Positions 8,080 through 17,589 of a DNA stretch of 64,000 nt are shown in pieces. The DNA is taken from assembly GCA_965215315.1 (NCBI GenBank), contig CBDCDB010000008.1, positions 2,728,001 through 2,792,000 on the forward strand, written 5' to 3'. This DNA is from Truepera sp965215315. GTDB taxonomy: Bacteria; Deinococcota; Deinococci; Deinococcales; Trueperaceae. The stretch's first letter is position 1. Each line of letters begins with the position of its first letter. Under the pieces are notes generated by a model. That model had not been told where the DNA came from and searched no databases. It saw only the letters and a list, made by a program, of their open reading frames with translations. The translations under genes were made by a program, and so were the position numbers.

Positions 8080-9801
8080 TTAGTCGTGCGATGACACGAC
8101 GCCGTAAGCCGCCGTAAAATCTTCAGGGAGTGGGGTGTGTTGGTCGCCCTCGAGCGTCTTTGCCAAAAGCGCCTTAAGGTCGTCTAACCCTGCGCCGCTC
8201 ACGGCTGAAACGCCCCTCGCCTCGTACCGTCCCCCAAGTTCACGGACGATATGCGCGTCGGCGAGGTCGGCTTTGTTCAGCACGACCATGCGGGGAACCT
8301 CGAGCCCCAACTCATCTAAAATCCGGTTGACGGCGTCTACCCGGTCGGGTGCGCCGGGGGTCGCAGCGTCTACGACGTGCAGCAGCAAGTCGGCGTCGTG
8401 AAGTTCTTCTAAAGTGGCCCGAAACGCGTTCAGCAGTTCGTCCGGCAAGTCGCGGATAAAGCCTACGGTATCGGTATAGAGCGCTTTTGCGCCCCATTCG
8501 CCGAGCGCTGGCAGCCAGCCCTCACGGGTGGTCGGGCGGAGCGTGGCGAAGAGCTTGTTTTGACTGAGCGCGTCGGCTTTGGCGAGCGCGTTAAAGAGCG
8601 TGGATTTTCCGGCGTTAGTGTAGCCGACCAAAGCAATCACCGGCACGTCCGAACGGGTGCGCCCCTTGCGGCTCTCGGAACGGCGCTGACTGATTTCGCC
8701 GACGCTGCCTTCGAGCGCCCCAATCCGGTCGCGGATACGGCGGCGGTCCACCTCGAGCTTCGTCTCCCCCGGCCCCCGTGAGCCGATGCCGCCACCCAAA
8801 CGGCTCATCGCGCGGCCCCGGCCCGCGAGCCGCGTCACCTGATATTGCAGCTGCGCCAGTTCAACCTGAAGCTGCGCTTCGCGGCCCCGCGCGTTTTGCG
8901 CGAAAATGTCTAGAATGAGCTGCGTGCGGTCGATGATTTTGAGGTTGGTTTCAGTCTCGATGTCACGAGCCTGCGCAGGGTTGAGTTCGCGGTCGAAAAT
9001 GAGCAGGTCGGCGTCTTCGTGGTAGGCCCTCGAGACCAGCTCTTGCAGTTTGCCGCGCCCAATGAGCGTCCTCGGGTCGGGTGAGGTGCGGTTCTGTTTG
9101 CTCATCACTGCGACTGTCGCCCCCGCGCTGCGGGCCAGTTCAGACAGTTCGGCGAGGCGAGCGTCGCTCTCAAAAGTGTTCTCGCCGGTGTTGAGGCCGA
9201 TTAAAACGGCCCGTTCCTGTGAGCTGCGGGTCGTTTCGCGGGCGGTCGCGCTCCGCGCCAGCTCTTCTTCTAGCGCCTGAATACGCTCCAAAATGTTAAT
9301 CTTTTCAGCGTCGCGGGCGCTCATGGGCTCCTCGAGAAGCCAGTCCTCTTCTTCAGACCCCGGCGGCGCAACCTGTGCAAGATGCACCTGACCCACTTCG
9401 GTATGACCCCGGCTGTTCTCCTGAATATCAACGGCAATCATCGCGTCGAGCCGGTTCAAAAACAGCATCGACAGGTCGTTATTCGACAATCCGCCCGGTT
9501 TGAGGTGGGTGTGGACGAGCCGTAAGCCGTAGAGTCTCGAGTCCGCCTTACCCGTCAGGCTCGGTAAGGGTGTTTCGGCGGCGTCGCCAAGCGCGACTGT
9601 CACCACACGGCCCCGGCGGTCAACAAGGGTTGAGACGTTTTTATGAAGTTCTAGCGCCAGCTCGCCCAAATCTCTGGCAAACTCCAGAGAAACCGGCACT
9701 TCCGGGTCGAGGCGGCGGCGGTAAAGGTTCGATAGACGTTTGATTTGCGCGTTTTTAAGTGAAGAAAGTTTTCCGTGAACCTTATTGATAAGACCCTCCA
9801 A
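8080..9801 (-). CDS. hflX: ribosome-associated GTPase HflX
   Basis: 573 residues, longer than the E. coli protein (about 426), with an extra N-terminal domain of about 190 residues. The HflX domain starts at AVLIGLNTGENTFESDARLAELSELARSAGA. The arginine/glycine-rich linker LAGRGRAMSRLGGGIGSRGPGE precedes the G domain: G1 GYTNAGKST, G3 DTVGFIRDLP, G4 NKAD. HflX splits or rescues stalled 70S ribosomes under stress. Long N-terminal forms are known from Deinococcus relatives. It is transcribed towards ridA and diverges from pncB across a 348-base spacer. Confidence 0.95.
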   Translation of the reverse strand: MEGLINKVHGKLSSLKNAQIKRLSNLYRRRLDPEVPVSLEFARDLGELALELHKNVSTLVDRRGRVVTVALGDAAETPLPSLTGKADSRLYGLRLVHTHLKPGGLSNNDLSMLFLNRLDAMIAVDIQENSRGHTEVGQVHLAQVAPPGSEEEDWLLEEPMSARDAEKINILERIQALEEELARSATARETTRSSQERAVLIGLNTGENTFESDARLAELSELARSAGATVAVMSKQNRTSPDPRTLIGRGKLQELVSRAYHEDADLLIFDRELNPAQARDIETETNLKIIDRTQLILDIFAQNARGREAQLQVELAQLQYQVTRLAGRGRAMSRLGGGIGSRGPGETKLEVDRRRIRDRIGALEGSVGEISQRRSESRKGRTRSDVPVIALVGYTNAGKSTLFNALAKADALSQNKLFATLRPTTREGWLPALGEWGAKALYTDTVGFIRDLPDELLNAFRATLEELHDADLLLHVVDAATPGAPDRVDAVNRILDELGLEVPRMVVLNKADLADAHIVRELGGRYEARGVSAVSGAGLDDLKALLAKTLEGDQHTPLPEDFTAAYGVVSSHD

Positions 9802-10149
9802 AGGGACGAGCGGCGCAACCGTGCCGCCCGAGAAAGGCTTGCTTGTGCGTAAATTGTGACAAGGATATATTCAGCAGTGCGCGTCTGCACACTGTCTGGC
9901 AGGAGGCAGCGTTCAGCGCTGCACCTTTGCGGCCCGTTCCGTTTGGAACGTGTTAAGCGTAGGTAAACCTCGACATGATGATGCGCCAGTATAGCGTACT
10001 TTTACCTTTCCGGATAGCACCGGAACGACAGCTGTGTAAATTTTGACAGGTCGGCGCGGGCGCTGCTCACCTAGTTAAGCTACATCTGTGTCAAGCCACA
10101 CCTGCGTAAGCTGCCGCTGCCGAACCACAAATATGCCATGCTTGGGGGC
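9802..10149. promoter_or_regulatory. divergent hflX/pncB promoter region with repeated motif and small hairpins
   Basis: This region separates divergent hflX and pncB. It holds a direct repeat, GTAAATTGTGACA near 9849-9861 and GTAAATTTTGACA near 10036-10048, differing at one base and about 187 bases apart. There are also two small perfect dyads: CGTTCC-GTTT-GGAACG (9935-9950) and TCCGG-N6-CCGGA (10009-10024). The TTGACA in the second copy could act as a -35 element for pncB, but no good -10 follows at 17 bases. Confidence 0.35.
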
Positions 10150-11706
10150 ATGAACGCCCACGAACAACGCCTCGCCGAAGGCTTTTTATTTACCGACCTC
10201 TATCAGCTGACAATGGCGCAGCTTTATTTTCGGACGGGAATGGGGGAGACCCGCGCTCAGTTCGACCACTTTTTCCGCGATTATCCTAACTACGGCGACC
10301 ATCAGGCTGGCTACTGTATCAACGCAGGGCTTGGCTGGTTGCTCGACTGGATGGAAGCGGCGCGGGTCAACGACGACGACCTCGCCGTCCTAAAAAGGTT
10401 TACGGGGCACACCGGCGAACGGCTCTTTGGCGACGACTTCTTAGACTGGCTCAAAACGCACGGCACCTTCGAGTCGTTGACGCTCCGGGCCGTTCCCGAG
10501 GGGCGCGTGGTGCATCCAGGGGTGCCCCTGACGGTGGTTGAAGGCCCGCTGATTATGGCGCAGGTTTTAGAAACGGCGCTCTTGGCGCAGCTCAACTATC
10601 AGACACTGATTGCCACGAAAGCTGCTCGGGTTAAAGAGAGTGCGAGGGGCGGAATGGTTATTGAAATGGGTGTACGACGCGCCCATGATAAAGGGGCAAA
10701 TGCCGGGACACGAGCTGCGCTTATTGGTGGCGCAGATTTCACCTCAAACACCGGCACGTCATATGTACTCGGGTTTCCACCTAGAGGCACCCACGCGCAT
10801 TCAATGGTGCAGGCGTTTATCGCATTGGGATTTGGGGAATTGGGTGCGTTTCGCGCCTACGCCGACACCTACCCGGACGAGTGCTTGCTCTTAGTTGACA
10901 CCGTAGATACGCTCCACAGCGGCGTCCCGCACGCGATTACGGTTTTTGAAGAGCTGCGCCGTAAAGGGCACGAGCCGGTCGGCATCCGCCTCGATTCGGG
11001 CGATTTGGCTTACTTGAGCATCCAAGCCGCAAAAATGCTCAACGACGCTGGGTTTCCCGACACCTCGATTACCCTGAGCAGCAACCTAGACGAACTCGTC
11101 ATCTGGCAAATCCTGACGCAGATTACCCAAGAAGCGCCCGCGTACGGTTTAGACCCCGACGCGCTGATTCGCCGCCTGACCTACGGTGTCGGCACGCGGC
11201 TCATCACTTCCGAAGGAGATACGGCCTTGGGCGGCGTCTATAAACTCGTTGCGATTGACAAGGGCGGCGAGTGGCAACCGGCGATTAAACTCTCAGACTC
11301 GCGCGACAAGGTGCCGAACCCCGGCGGTAAACGCGCGTGGCGCGTGTACGACGCCCGGAACCACGCGACTGCCGACCTGTTGACGACGCCGGACGAAACG
11401 CCTAAGGCCGGGGAACCGCTCAAGCTTCATCACCCGTCCGACCCGGCAAAAACACGAATGTTAAAAGCTCGAGACGTCACGAGAGTTGAACCGCTGCTCA
11501 AGCCCATCTTGGATGAGGGCCGTTTGGTCTACGACCTGCCCGACATCGCTGAAATGCGTGAGCAGCGGGTTCACGACATTGCCGCGCTGAACTCCGGCGT
11601 ACGCCGCCTGGTCAACCCGCACATCTATCACGTGTCGCTCTCGGACAAACTCTTTAAGCTCAAGCAAGAGCTGATCGAGTCGGTACGAGGAGACACCTAT
11701 GAATAG
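10150..11706 (+). CDS. pncB: nicotinate phosphoribosyltransferase
   Basis: 518 residues from the ATG at 10150 (MNAHEQRLAEG), which has a GGGGG run just upstream; an in-frame ATG at 10138 is possible. Family landmarks: FTDLYQLTMAQLYF, VHPGVPLTVVEGP, IEMGVRRAHDKGANAGTRAALIGG, FTSNTGTSYVLG, then H-A-H-S-M-V-Q-AF and GIRLDSGDLAYLS, which form the phosphoribosyl and nicotinate sites. It converts nicotinate and PRPP to nicotinate mononucleotide in NAD salvage (Preiss-Handler pathway). The gene ends with TAG. The thiolase gene follows about 110 bases downstream. Confidence 0.95.
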   Translation: MNAHEQRLAEGFLFTDLYQLTMAQLYFRTGMGETRAQFDHFFRDYPNYGDHQAGYCINAGLGWLLDWMEAARVNDDDLAVLKRFTGHTGERLFGDDFLDWLKTHGTFESLTLRAVPEGRVVHPGVPLTVVEGPLIMAQVLETALLAQLNYQTLIATKAARVKESARGGMVIEMGVRRAHDKGANAGTRAALIGGADFTSNTGTSYVLGFPPRGTHAHSMVQAFIALGFGELGAFRAYADTYPDECLLLVDTVDTLHSGVPHAITVFEELRRKGHEPVGIRLDSGDLAYLSIQAAKMLNDAGFPDTSITLSSNLDELVIWQILTQITQEAPAYGLDPDALIRRLTYGVGTRLITSEGDTALGGVYKLVAIDKGGEWQPAIKLSDSRDKVPNPGGKRAWRVYDARNHATADLLTTPDETPKAGEPLKLHHPSDPAKTRMLKARDVTRVEPLLKPILDEGRLVYDLPDIAEMREQRVHDIAALNSGVRRLVNPHIYHVSLSDKLFKLKQELIESVRGDTYE

Positions 11707-11819
11707 TAGCTTTGCAACTCAGTAGCTGCCGGTTCGTCTCGCCCGGCAAAACTATTTACCGCTTGACTGGGTATGCTCGAGCGAATGAATATGGATGTTA
11801 CGGGACGGTTTCGGTTTCT

Positions 11820-12992
11820 ATGAAGGTCGTGATTGCTGGCGCGGCAAGGACGCCGTTTGGGAGTTTTCAGGGTGCGCTCTCCCCACTTAAAGCTTCGGAA
11901 CTCGGCGCAGTGGCAGTGCGGGAGGCGGTTTTACGGGCAAGTCTTACCGGAGCCGATGTGCAGCAGGTCTATATGGGCAATGTGCTTCCGGCAGGGATGG
12001 GGCAGGCTCCGGCGCGGCAGGTCGTGCGCTACGCCGGATTCCTCGACAGTGTTCCAGCCGTGACAGTCAGTAAAGTTTGTGGCAGCGGACTCGAGGCCAT
12101 CATCCAAGCCGCTCGCACCGTTTCTCTAGGAGACGCCGACATCGTGGTCGCGGGCGGTATGGAGTCGATGAGCAACGCGCCTTATCTGCTGCCGGGTGCG
12201 CGGGGCGGGTTACGTTTCGGTAACAAAGAACTCGTTGACCACATGGTTTACGATGGCCTGCAGGATGTGTACAGCGACCGGGCGATGGGCAGCTGCGCCG
12301 AACTGTGCGCCGAACGTTACAACTTTTCCCGTGAGACGCAAGACGCCTTTGCGGAACGTTCATACAGGCGAGCACAAGAAGCGACAGCAAACGGCTTTTT
12401 TGCAGACGAAATCGTGCCTGTGACCGTACCGGGCCGTAAAGGTGACGTTATCGTTACGGAAGACGAAGAACCGGGACGGGTAGATTTTACGCGGTTGCCG
12501 GGTCTGCGACCTGCGTTCCAAACGGACGGAACGGTGACGGCGGCGAACGCCTCGAGCATCAACGACGGGGCGGCGGCTGTGGTGGTGTGTTCGGCAGAGA
12601 CAGCAGCAGCGCGGGGTCTGCCCGTGCTTGCCGAAATTGACGGGTACAGCGGTTTCGCCACCGAACCCGAATGGTTTACAGTCGCGCCGGTCGGGGCGAT
12701 GCAGGCTTTGTTTGCCAAACTCGGCACGGAGCCGGAAGATTACGACCTTTTTGAGATCAACGAAGCGTTTGCGGTAGTGACGCTGGCGGCGATAGAAGAG
12801 CTGAACTTGCCGCCGGAAAAAGTCAACGTTCACGGCGGCGCGGTGGCTTTGGGTCATCCTATCGGCGCGTCGGGAGCGCGGCTTATCGTGACGCTGTTGC
12901 ACGCACTGCGGCAACGCGGCGAAAAACGTGGGCTGGCGTCAATCTGTATCGGCGGCGGTGAAGCGCTCGCGCTGGCGCTGCATAGCCCCTAA
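11820..12992 (+). CDS. acetyl-CoA C-acetyltransferase (thiolase)
   Basis: 390 residues from the ATG at 11820 (MKVVIAGAARTPFGSF), the normal family length. An upstream in-frame start would add 36 residues that do not look like thiolase. Catalytic features: the nucleophilic Cys in VSKVCGSGLEA near residue 87, the histidine in NVHGGAVALGHPIGASGAR near 346, and the second cysteine in SICIGGGEALA near 376. The last motif is usually followed by QG; here it is EA, a mild deviation. The enzyme condenses or cleaves acetoacetyl-CoA. No fatty-acid oxidation or PHB genes are adjacent, so direction and pathway are open. Confidence 0.92.
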   Translation: MKVVIAGAARTPFGSFQGALSPLKASELGAVAVREAVLRASLTGADVQQVYMGNVLPAGMGQAPARQVVRYAGFLDSVPAVTVSKVCGSGLEAIIQAARTVSLGDADIVVAGGMESMSNAPYLLPGARGGLRFGNKELVDHMVYDGLQDVYSDRAMGSCAELCAERYNFSRETQDAFAERSYRRAQEATANGFFADEIVPVTVPGRKGDVIVTEDEEPGRVDFTRLPGLRPAFQTDGTVTAANASSINDGAAAVVVCSAETAAARGLPVLAEIDGYSGFATEPEWFTVAPVGAMQALFAKLGTEPEDYDLFEINEAFAVVTLAAIEELNLPPEKVNVHGGAVALGHPIGASGARLIVTLLHALRQRGEKRGLASICIGGGEALALALHSP

Positions 12993-13052
12993 AGACGCGT
13001 CCCTAAAATCTCAAAAGTTACGGCTTAGGCTCGGTTTTTACGGCATGTTACT

Positions 13053-15293
13053 TCAAACAAACCTCGCCGTAACGTTCCGCTCGCAGGTCTTTAACTCGTG
13101 CGGTGGCCCCTCAAACAAAACCTCACCTCCGGCACTGCCCCCCTCTGGCCCGAGGTCGATCAGCCAGTCGGCCTGCCGGATCACGTCCAGATGATGCTCG
13201 ATCAGAATAACTGTGTTCTTAGCCTCGACCAACCGGTCGATAAGGCCCATCAGCAGACCGATGTCCGAAAGATGCAGCCCGGTGGTGGGTTCGTCCATCA
13301 CGTAAACGCTGCCCTGTTTATGGAGTTCGGTGGCGAGCTTGAGCCGTTGCCCTTCGCCGCCCGAGACGGTGCTGAGCGGCTGTCCCAGTTTCAGATAACT
13401 TAATCCGACATCGTTCACGGCCTGCAGCACAGCGTTGACCTTCTTTTCGGTAAAAAAGGCTAGAGCTTCCTCCGCGGTCATACCGAGTACGTCGCTAATC
13501 GTCTTGCCGCGCAGCCTGTACCCTAACACTTCGGGTTTGAACCGCTTACCCTCACAGATTTCGCAGGTGGACACAATACCTTCCATAAACGCCAGGTCGG
13601 TATACACCACCCCTAACCCGTTACAGTTCGGGCAACTGCCTTCGGAGTTGAAACTAAAGAGTGAGGCGCTGACCCCATCAGCTTTAGCGAACGCTTTACG
13701 AATATCGTCCATGATGCTGGTATAGGTTGCCGGGGCCGAGCGGCGGTTCGCGGTGACTCGAGCCTGATCAATCACCAGCGCGTCCGGGTGCTGCGCCAGA
13801 AAGACCTCGTTGATTAGCGTACTTTTACCTGAACCCGCGACGCCTGTAACGACGGTGAGCACGCCGGTCAGAACCTTCACCGTGACGTTCTTCAGGTTGT
13901 GCAACTCAGCATTCTTTACGGTCAAATGTCCGGTCGGGTGACGCACATTCTCTTTAACCGGCAGGTGCTGTTTGAGAAACTGCCCGGTGAGCGTATCGGC
14001 TTTCTTGAGCGCTTCGTAGGAACCTTCAAACACGACTTCGCCGCCGCGTGTCCCAGCTTTTGGGCCGAGGTCTACTACGTGGTCGGCAATGGCAATTACA
14101 TCCGGGTCGTGCTCGACCACCAGCACAGTGTTGCCTTTGTCGCGCAAATTTTGGAGTAGTCCGTTAAGTCGGGCAACGTCGCGGGCGTGTAACCCCACGC
14201 TGGGTTCATCGAGGATGTAAAGCATGTTGGTCAAACTGTTACCAAGGTGGCGGATCATCTTGACGCGCTGCGACTCACCACCGGATAAGGTGGCAGTTTC
14301 ACGGCCCAGGCTCAGATACCCCAAACCGACATCTACGAGGTGCTGCAAGCGTTCGGTGAGTCTGGAAGCCAGTTTTACGGCGACTGGCTCGGTCAGGTTC
14401 GCTAGCAAGGCGAGCAGTTTCGTGACTTCCATGTCGGACGCTTCCGCGATATTGTTGCCTGCAATTTTGCAGCTCAGCGCAGCCTGATTGAGCCTCTCCC
14501 CGTGACACACCGGGCACGTCTGCGACGTGGTGAACCGCTCGAAAACCCGCCGGTTGCGCTCGGACATCGCGGCGGTGTCCTTTTTGAGGTACATCCGAGT
14601 AAACCGCTCGACCAGATCTTCGTACTTCGAGCCGAACTCTCCAAAGGAAACCTTGACATCTGCGCCGTAAAGCAGCGCGTCAACTTCCTCGTCGGTATAG
14701 TCTTGAACAGGTTTGTCGTTGTCGAACAACCCTAATAGCGGATACATCTCCCACATCCACTTGCCGACTTTGAACTCGGGATGCAAGATAGCCCCGCCGT
14801 TGAGCGATTCCCTGCGGTCGAGGAGCCGTTCCAAACCGAGCTGCACGGTTTTGCCGATGCCTTCGCACTCCGGGCACATCCCTTGCGGCGTGTTACACGA
14901 GAAGATGTAAGCTAGCCCCGCAGCGGGTTGTCCCACTCGTGAAAATAGCAGCCGCAATAAAGCAGCAATGTCTGTATAGGTGCCCGCCGTCGAGCGTGAA
15001 CCGCTGCCGACCCGCTTCTGGTCGATAATAATTGGCGCGTTCAGGTGCTCGATACGGTTAACGTCCGGCTGACCGTAACTCGGCAGAAACCCTTGGACAA
15101 ACGCCGTAAACGTTTCGTTGAGTTGGCGCTGCGCTTCGGCGGCGATGGTGTCGAAGACCAGCGAAGATTTGCCGGAACCGGAGACGCCGGTAAACACTGT
15201 GATCTTCTGTTTAGGGACGTTGAGCGAAACGTCCTGGAGATTGTTTTCGCGTGCGCCGTAAACCTTGAGAAACTGTCTGTGTCCGTCTGTCAT
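13053..15293 (-). CDS. UvrA2-like ABC ATPase lacking the UvrB-binding domain
   Basis: 746 residues against about 940-1000 for UvrA. It has both ABC modules: Walker A GVSGSGKSS and GVAGSGKST, signatures LSGGESQR and VSGGEGQR, Walker B LYILDEPSVGLH and VYVMDEPTTGLH. Zinc-type CxxC pairs remain (CPECEG, CPVCHG, CPNCNG, CEICEG). The stretch between the first Walker A and the first zinc motif is short, so the UvrB-interaction insert is absent, as in UvrA2/DrrC-type proteins linked to antibiotic or damage tolerance. AGGAGG sits 5 bases before the ATG. Only one CTCGAG occurs in 2.2 kb, fewer than its neighbours. A winged-helix gene lies 139 bases upstream on the same strand. Confidence 0.88.
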   Translation of the reverse strand: MTDGHRQFLKVYGARENNLQDVSLNVPKQKITVFTGVSGSGKSSLVFDTIAAEAQRQLNETFTAFVQGFLPSYGQPDVNRIEHLNAPIIIDQKRVGSGSRSTAGTYTDIAALLRLLFSRVGQPAAGLAYIFSCNTPQGMCPECEGIGKTVQLGLERLLDRRESLNGGAILHPEFKVGKWMWEMYPLLGLFDNDKPVQDYTDEEVDALLYGADVKVSFGEFGSKYEDLVERFTRMYLKKDTAAMSERNRRVFERFTTSQTCPVCHGERLNQAALSCKIAGNNIAEASDMEVTKLLALLANLTEPVAVKLASRLTERLQHLVDVGLGYLSLGRETATLSGGESQRVKMIRHLGNSLTNMLYILDEPSVGLHARDVARLNGLLQNLRDKGNTVLVVEHDPDVIAIADHVVDLGPKAGTRGGEVVFEGSYEALKKADTLTGQFLKQHLPVKENVRHPTGHLTVKNAELHNLKNVTVKVLTGVLTVVTGVAGSGKSTLINEVFLAQHPDALVIDQARVTANRRSAPATYTSIMDDIRKAFAKADGVSASLFSFNSEGSCPNCNGLGVVYTDLAFMEGIVSTCEICEGKRFKPEVLGYRLRGKTISDVLGMTAEEALAFFTEKKVNAVLQAVNDVGLSYLKLGQPLSTVSGGEGQRLKLATELHKQGSVYVMDEPTTGLHLSDIGLLMGLIDRLVEAKNTVILIEHHLDVIRQADWLIDLGPEGGSAGGEVLFEGPPHELKTCERNVTARFV

Positions 15294-15432
15294 GCTTGCC
15301 TCCTCGCTAGGTCGAACACTACCGGTGTAGTCTCACTGAGGGGGCTATGAGAAACCTGACGTAAAGCCTTCATCAAACCTTAATTCAACTTAGTCAGCTG
15401 ATCTTTCTACGGTTTAACAGGAGCAAATCATC

Positions 15433-16125
15433 TCACTTTTGTAACGATGCTGCTGCACAGTTGCTAAGAGAGAGTTGGCTCGATTTTTTCGCTTCTCCTA
15501 CGAACGCCAGATGAACGACGTAGCGCGTTTCTCCCGGTGTCGCCTTCGCTCTAAATTCAGCTGTGAGTTCGCCGAGTGCGCGCTTGAAGGCGAGGCTGTC
15601 CTCTTTGTTTAGCTCAACCTTGTACCAGCTGAAAAAGGTGGGGTCGGGCTCAGCGGCTCCTGCTAGCTGTTGCGGGGGTAAACCGGCGCTAACAGCTAAG
15701 ACATCCTCGCCTCCGACCTTGCCGGGAACTACGTGTAGACCCCAGTTATTCGAGGCGTCTACGCCCCCAAGCCACCATTCGATTAGGCTGCGCTCGAGCA
15801 ACCGGTGCCAGCCCCGCTCGTTCTTGAGGCCGAGCTGCTCGATTCCTACGATGCTCGCCGGAATAAAGAAGGCTGGCCCCGGCGTCCTGTAGTACTTGAA
15901 AGCCCGGCCCCTACGCGACTCGGTCTTCACAACGCGCAACAAGCCGAGTTGCTCGAGGCGAACAACGGGTCGGTAGAGCGCTTCTACGCTCGTCCCTAAC
16001 CGCTCAGCTGCCTGAGCGAGCGAGAGCGCCTCTCCGAAAAAGGGCTTGAGGCATCTGGCTTGTTCGACGTTGCCTAACGCCCGGATAGCTTTCGGCGACG
16101 TGAGACGTGACCGTATACGCGCCAC
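15433..16125 (-). CDS. winged-helix (ArsR-like) transcriptional regulator
   Basis: 230 residues from a GTG start. The N-terminal about 85 residues form a winged helix: PKAIRALGNVEQARCLKPFF, then LSLAQAAERLGTSVEALYRPVVRLEQLGLL as the helix-turn-helix and RRGRAFKYYRTPG as the wing. The rest is an unrecognised domain ending in a serine-rich tail. It diverges from the broken alpha/beta-hydrolase gene (66-base spacer) and precedes the UvrA2-like gene on its own strand. Either could be its target. Ligand unknown. Confidence 0.7.
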   Translation of the reverse strand: MARIRSRLTSPKAIRALGNVEQARCLKPFFGEALSLAQAAERLGTSVEALYRPVVRLEQLGLLRVVKTESRRGRAFKYYRTPGPAFFIPASIVGIEQLGLKNERGWHRLLERSLIEWWLGGVDASNNWGLHVVPGKVGGEDVLAVSAGLPPQQLAGAAEPDPTFFSWYKVELNKEDSLAFKRALGELTAEFRAKATPGETRYVVHLAFVGEAKKSSQLSLSNCAAASLQK

Positions 16126-17265
16126 AGCTTGTAATTTCGGGTTTCATAACAAGTAGCTTAGTCCTTACTATCGCAGGGAAAGTGAGGTTTTATGAATATG
16201 CCCCTAAGTTGGCTACTCGCTGTGTTGTCTATGCTGTTCGTATTCTCTGCCCAAAACGCCGAAGCGAGTTCTGTGAACCCCGGCGTAGCCTTTGAAGAGG
16301 CCCCGTGCAGCTTCAAGCTGCCGAGCGACCTGGCGAGTAGAGAAGTGCTGTGCGGATACGTTTCGGTTCCTGAAAACCACAATCAGCCTGAGGGCCCGCA
16401 GATTCGTCTGGCGGTCGCGGTGATCCAAAATAACAAACGGGGTGATGAGGCAGGAGCTAGCGTTCCCCTCGTGTACCTTCAAGGCGGCCCCGGTAACAGC
16501 GGCGTTCAGCTTGCTGCGCCATTGGCACAGGCATTTCCGGGGCGCACCGTTGTCTCCTTCGACCAGCGTGGTATCGGGACGTCTCAGCCCGTGTTGGCGT
16601 GCGAAGCTCTGAACAAACACCTGCTGATCAGCCTTATTCAAGGCCCGACCTCGTCAACGGACATTACGCCTTGGGTCGAAGAGGCTTTAGCATGTCAGAA
16701 GCGTTATCTGGCCTAGGGCATCAACCTCGCAGCCTATACGAATGGGCAGAGCGCCGCCGACGTGGACGCGTTAAGGCGGGCGTTAGGAGTAGCGCAGATC
16801 GACCTTTTGGGCGCGTCCTACGGTAGCCTGCTCGGACTCACGGTGCTGAAAAATCATCCCGAAGGGATACGCGCCGCCGTACTGGACTCTGTTGTTCCCT
16901 TAGCTGTGCGCGTATCCCGGCCCGAGGCGCTAGACCGCAGCCTGCGAACGCTTGTAAAGCTGACGGAGCGTGCGGCGCTGCGTACCCTGATCTTGAAGCG
17001 AGCTACAGGGCTGCCTTAACGCGTGTGCAAGCCGAGCCCATTAGCGTTTCCTTACCCTCACCGGAGGGCGCTAAGGCGGAAATCACAGATGTCAGCTTGG
17101 TCAGCTTGCTCTTTCTCTCAATGTACTCAGTGGACATCATTCCTGCTATTCCTGCGCTCTTAGCAAGTTTGCAGGCGGGCGATAAGAGCGTGCTGAGCGA
17201 ACTCGTCACACAGGGTGCCGGAGCTTTCCTCAGAAACCGTCTACGATCTCCCTCAAACTATAACG

Positions 17266-17589
17266 ATGAGCTATCCCAGCGACATCAGCGGCGAGCAGTT
17301 TGAAAAGGTAAGACCGCTACTAGAATCTGCGAGGAGGAGAACAAAGCCGAGGAAGCTCGCTCTGTATGAGGTGTTTAACGCTTTGCTGTATGTGGTCAAA
17401 ACGGGCTGTCAGTGGCGCGCTCTACCCAAAGACTATCCCAAGTTCGGAACTGTGCACCGCTACTTTCGCATTTGGAGCGAAACGAATGACGAAGGCGAAA
17501 GTATCCTCAGTCAGGTCTTAAAAAAAACAGGTCGCCAACGAGCGTATCAGCAGTGGCAGAAAAGCCTGCACGAGTATGGTTATTGTTGA
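17266..17589 (+). CDS. IS5-family transposase, upstream frame (OrfA)
   Basis: 107 residues from the ATG at 17266 (MSYPSDISGEQFEKV). It matches the N-terminal DUF4096-like domain of IS5-family transposases: RRRTKPRKLALYEVFNALLYVVKTGCQWRALPKDYPKFGTVHRYFRIW. It ends at TGA 17587-17589, 11 bases into the first codons of OrfB. An A8 run at 17520-17527 (TTAAAAAAAAC) lies where the second frame first becomes open (from 17522) and is the likely slippage site producing the fused OrfAB transposase. Confidence 0.85.
   Translation: MSYPSDISGEQFEKVRPLLESARRRTKPRKLALYEVFNALLYVVKTGCQWRALPKDYPKFGTVHRYFRIWSETNDEGESILSQVLKKTGRQRAYQQWQKSLHEYGYC

Noticed and set aside
9802..10149. Radiation/desiccation response motif (Deinococcus RDRM palindrome) near hflX or the UvrA2-like gene
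   Set aside because: No sequence close to the TTATG-x-CATAA type palindrome seen in these spacers.
12360..12914. 184-residue frame antisense to the thiolase
   Set aside because: Arginine-rich, no motif, lies wholly inside a well-supported gene.
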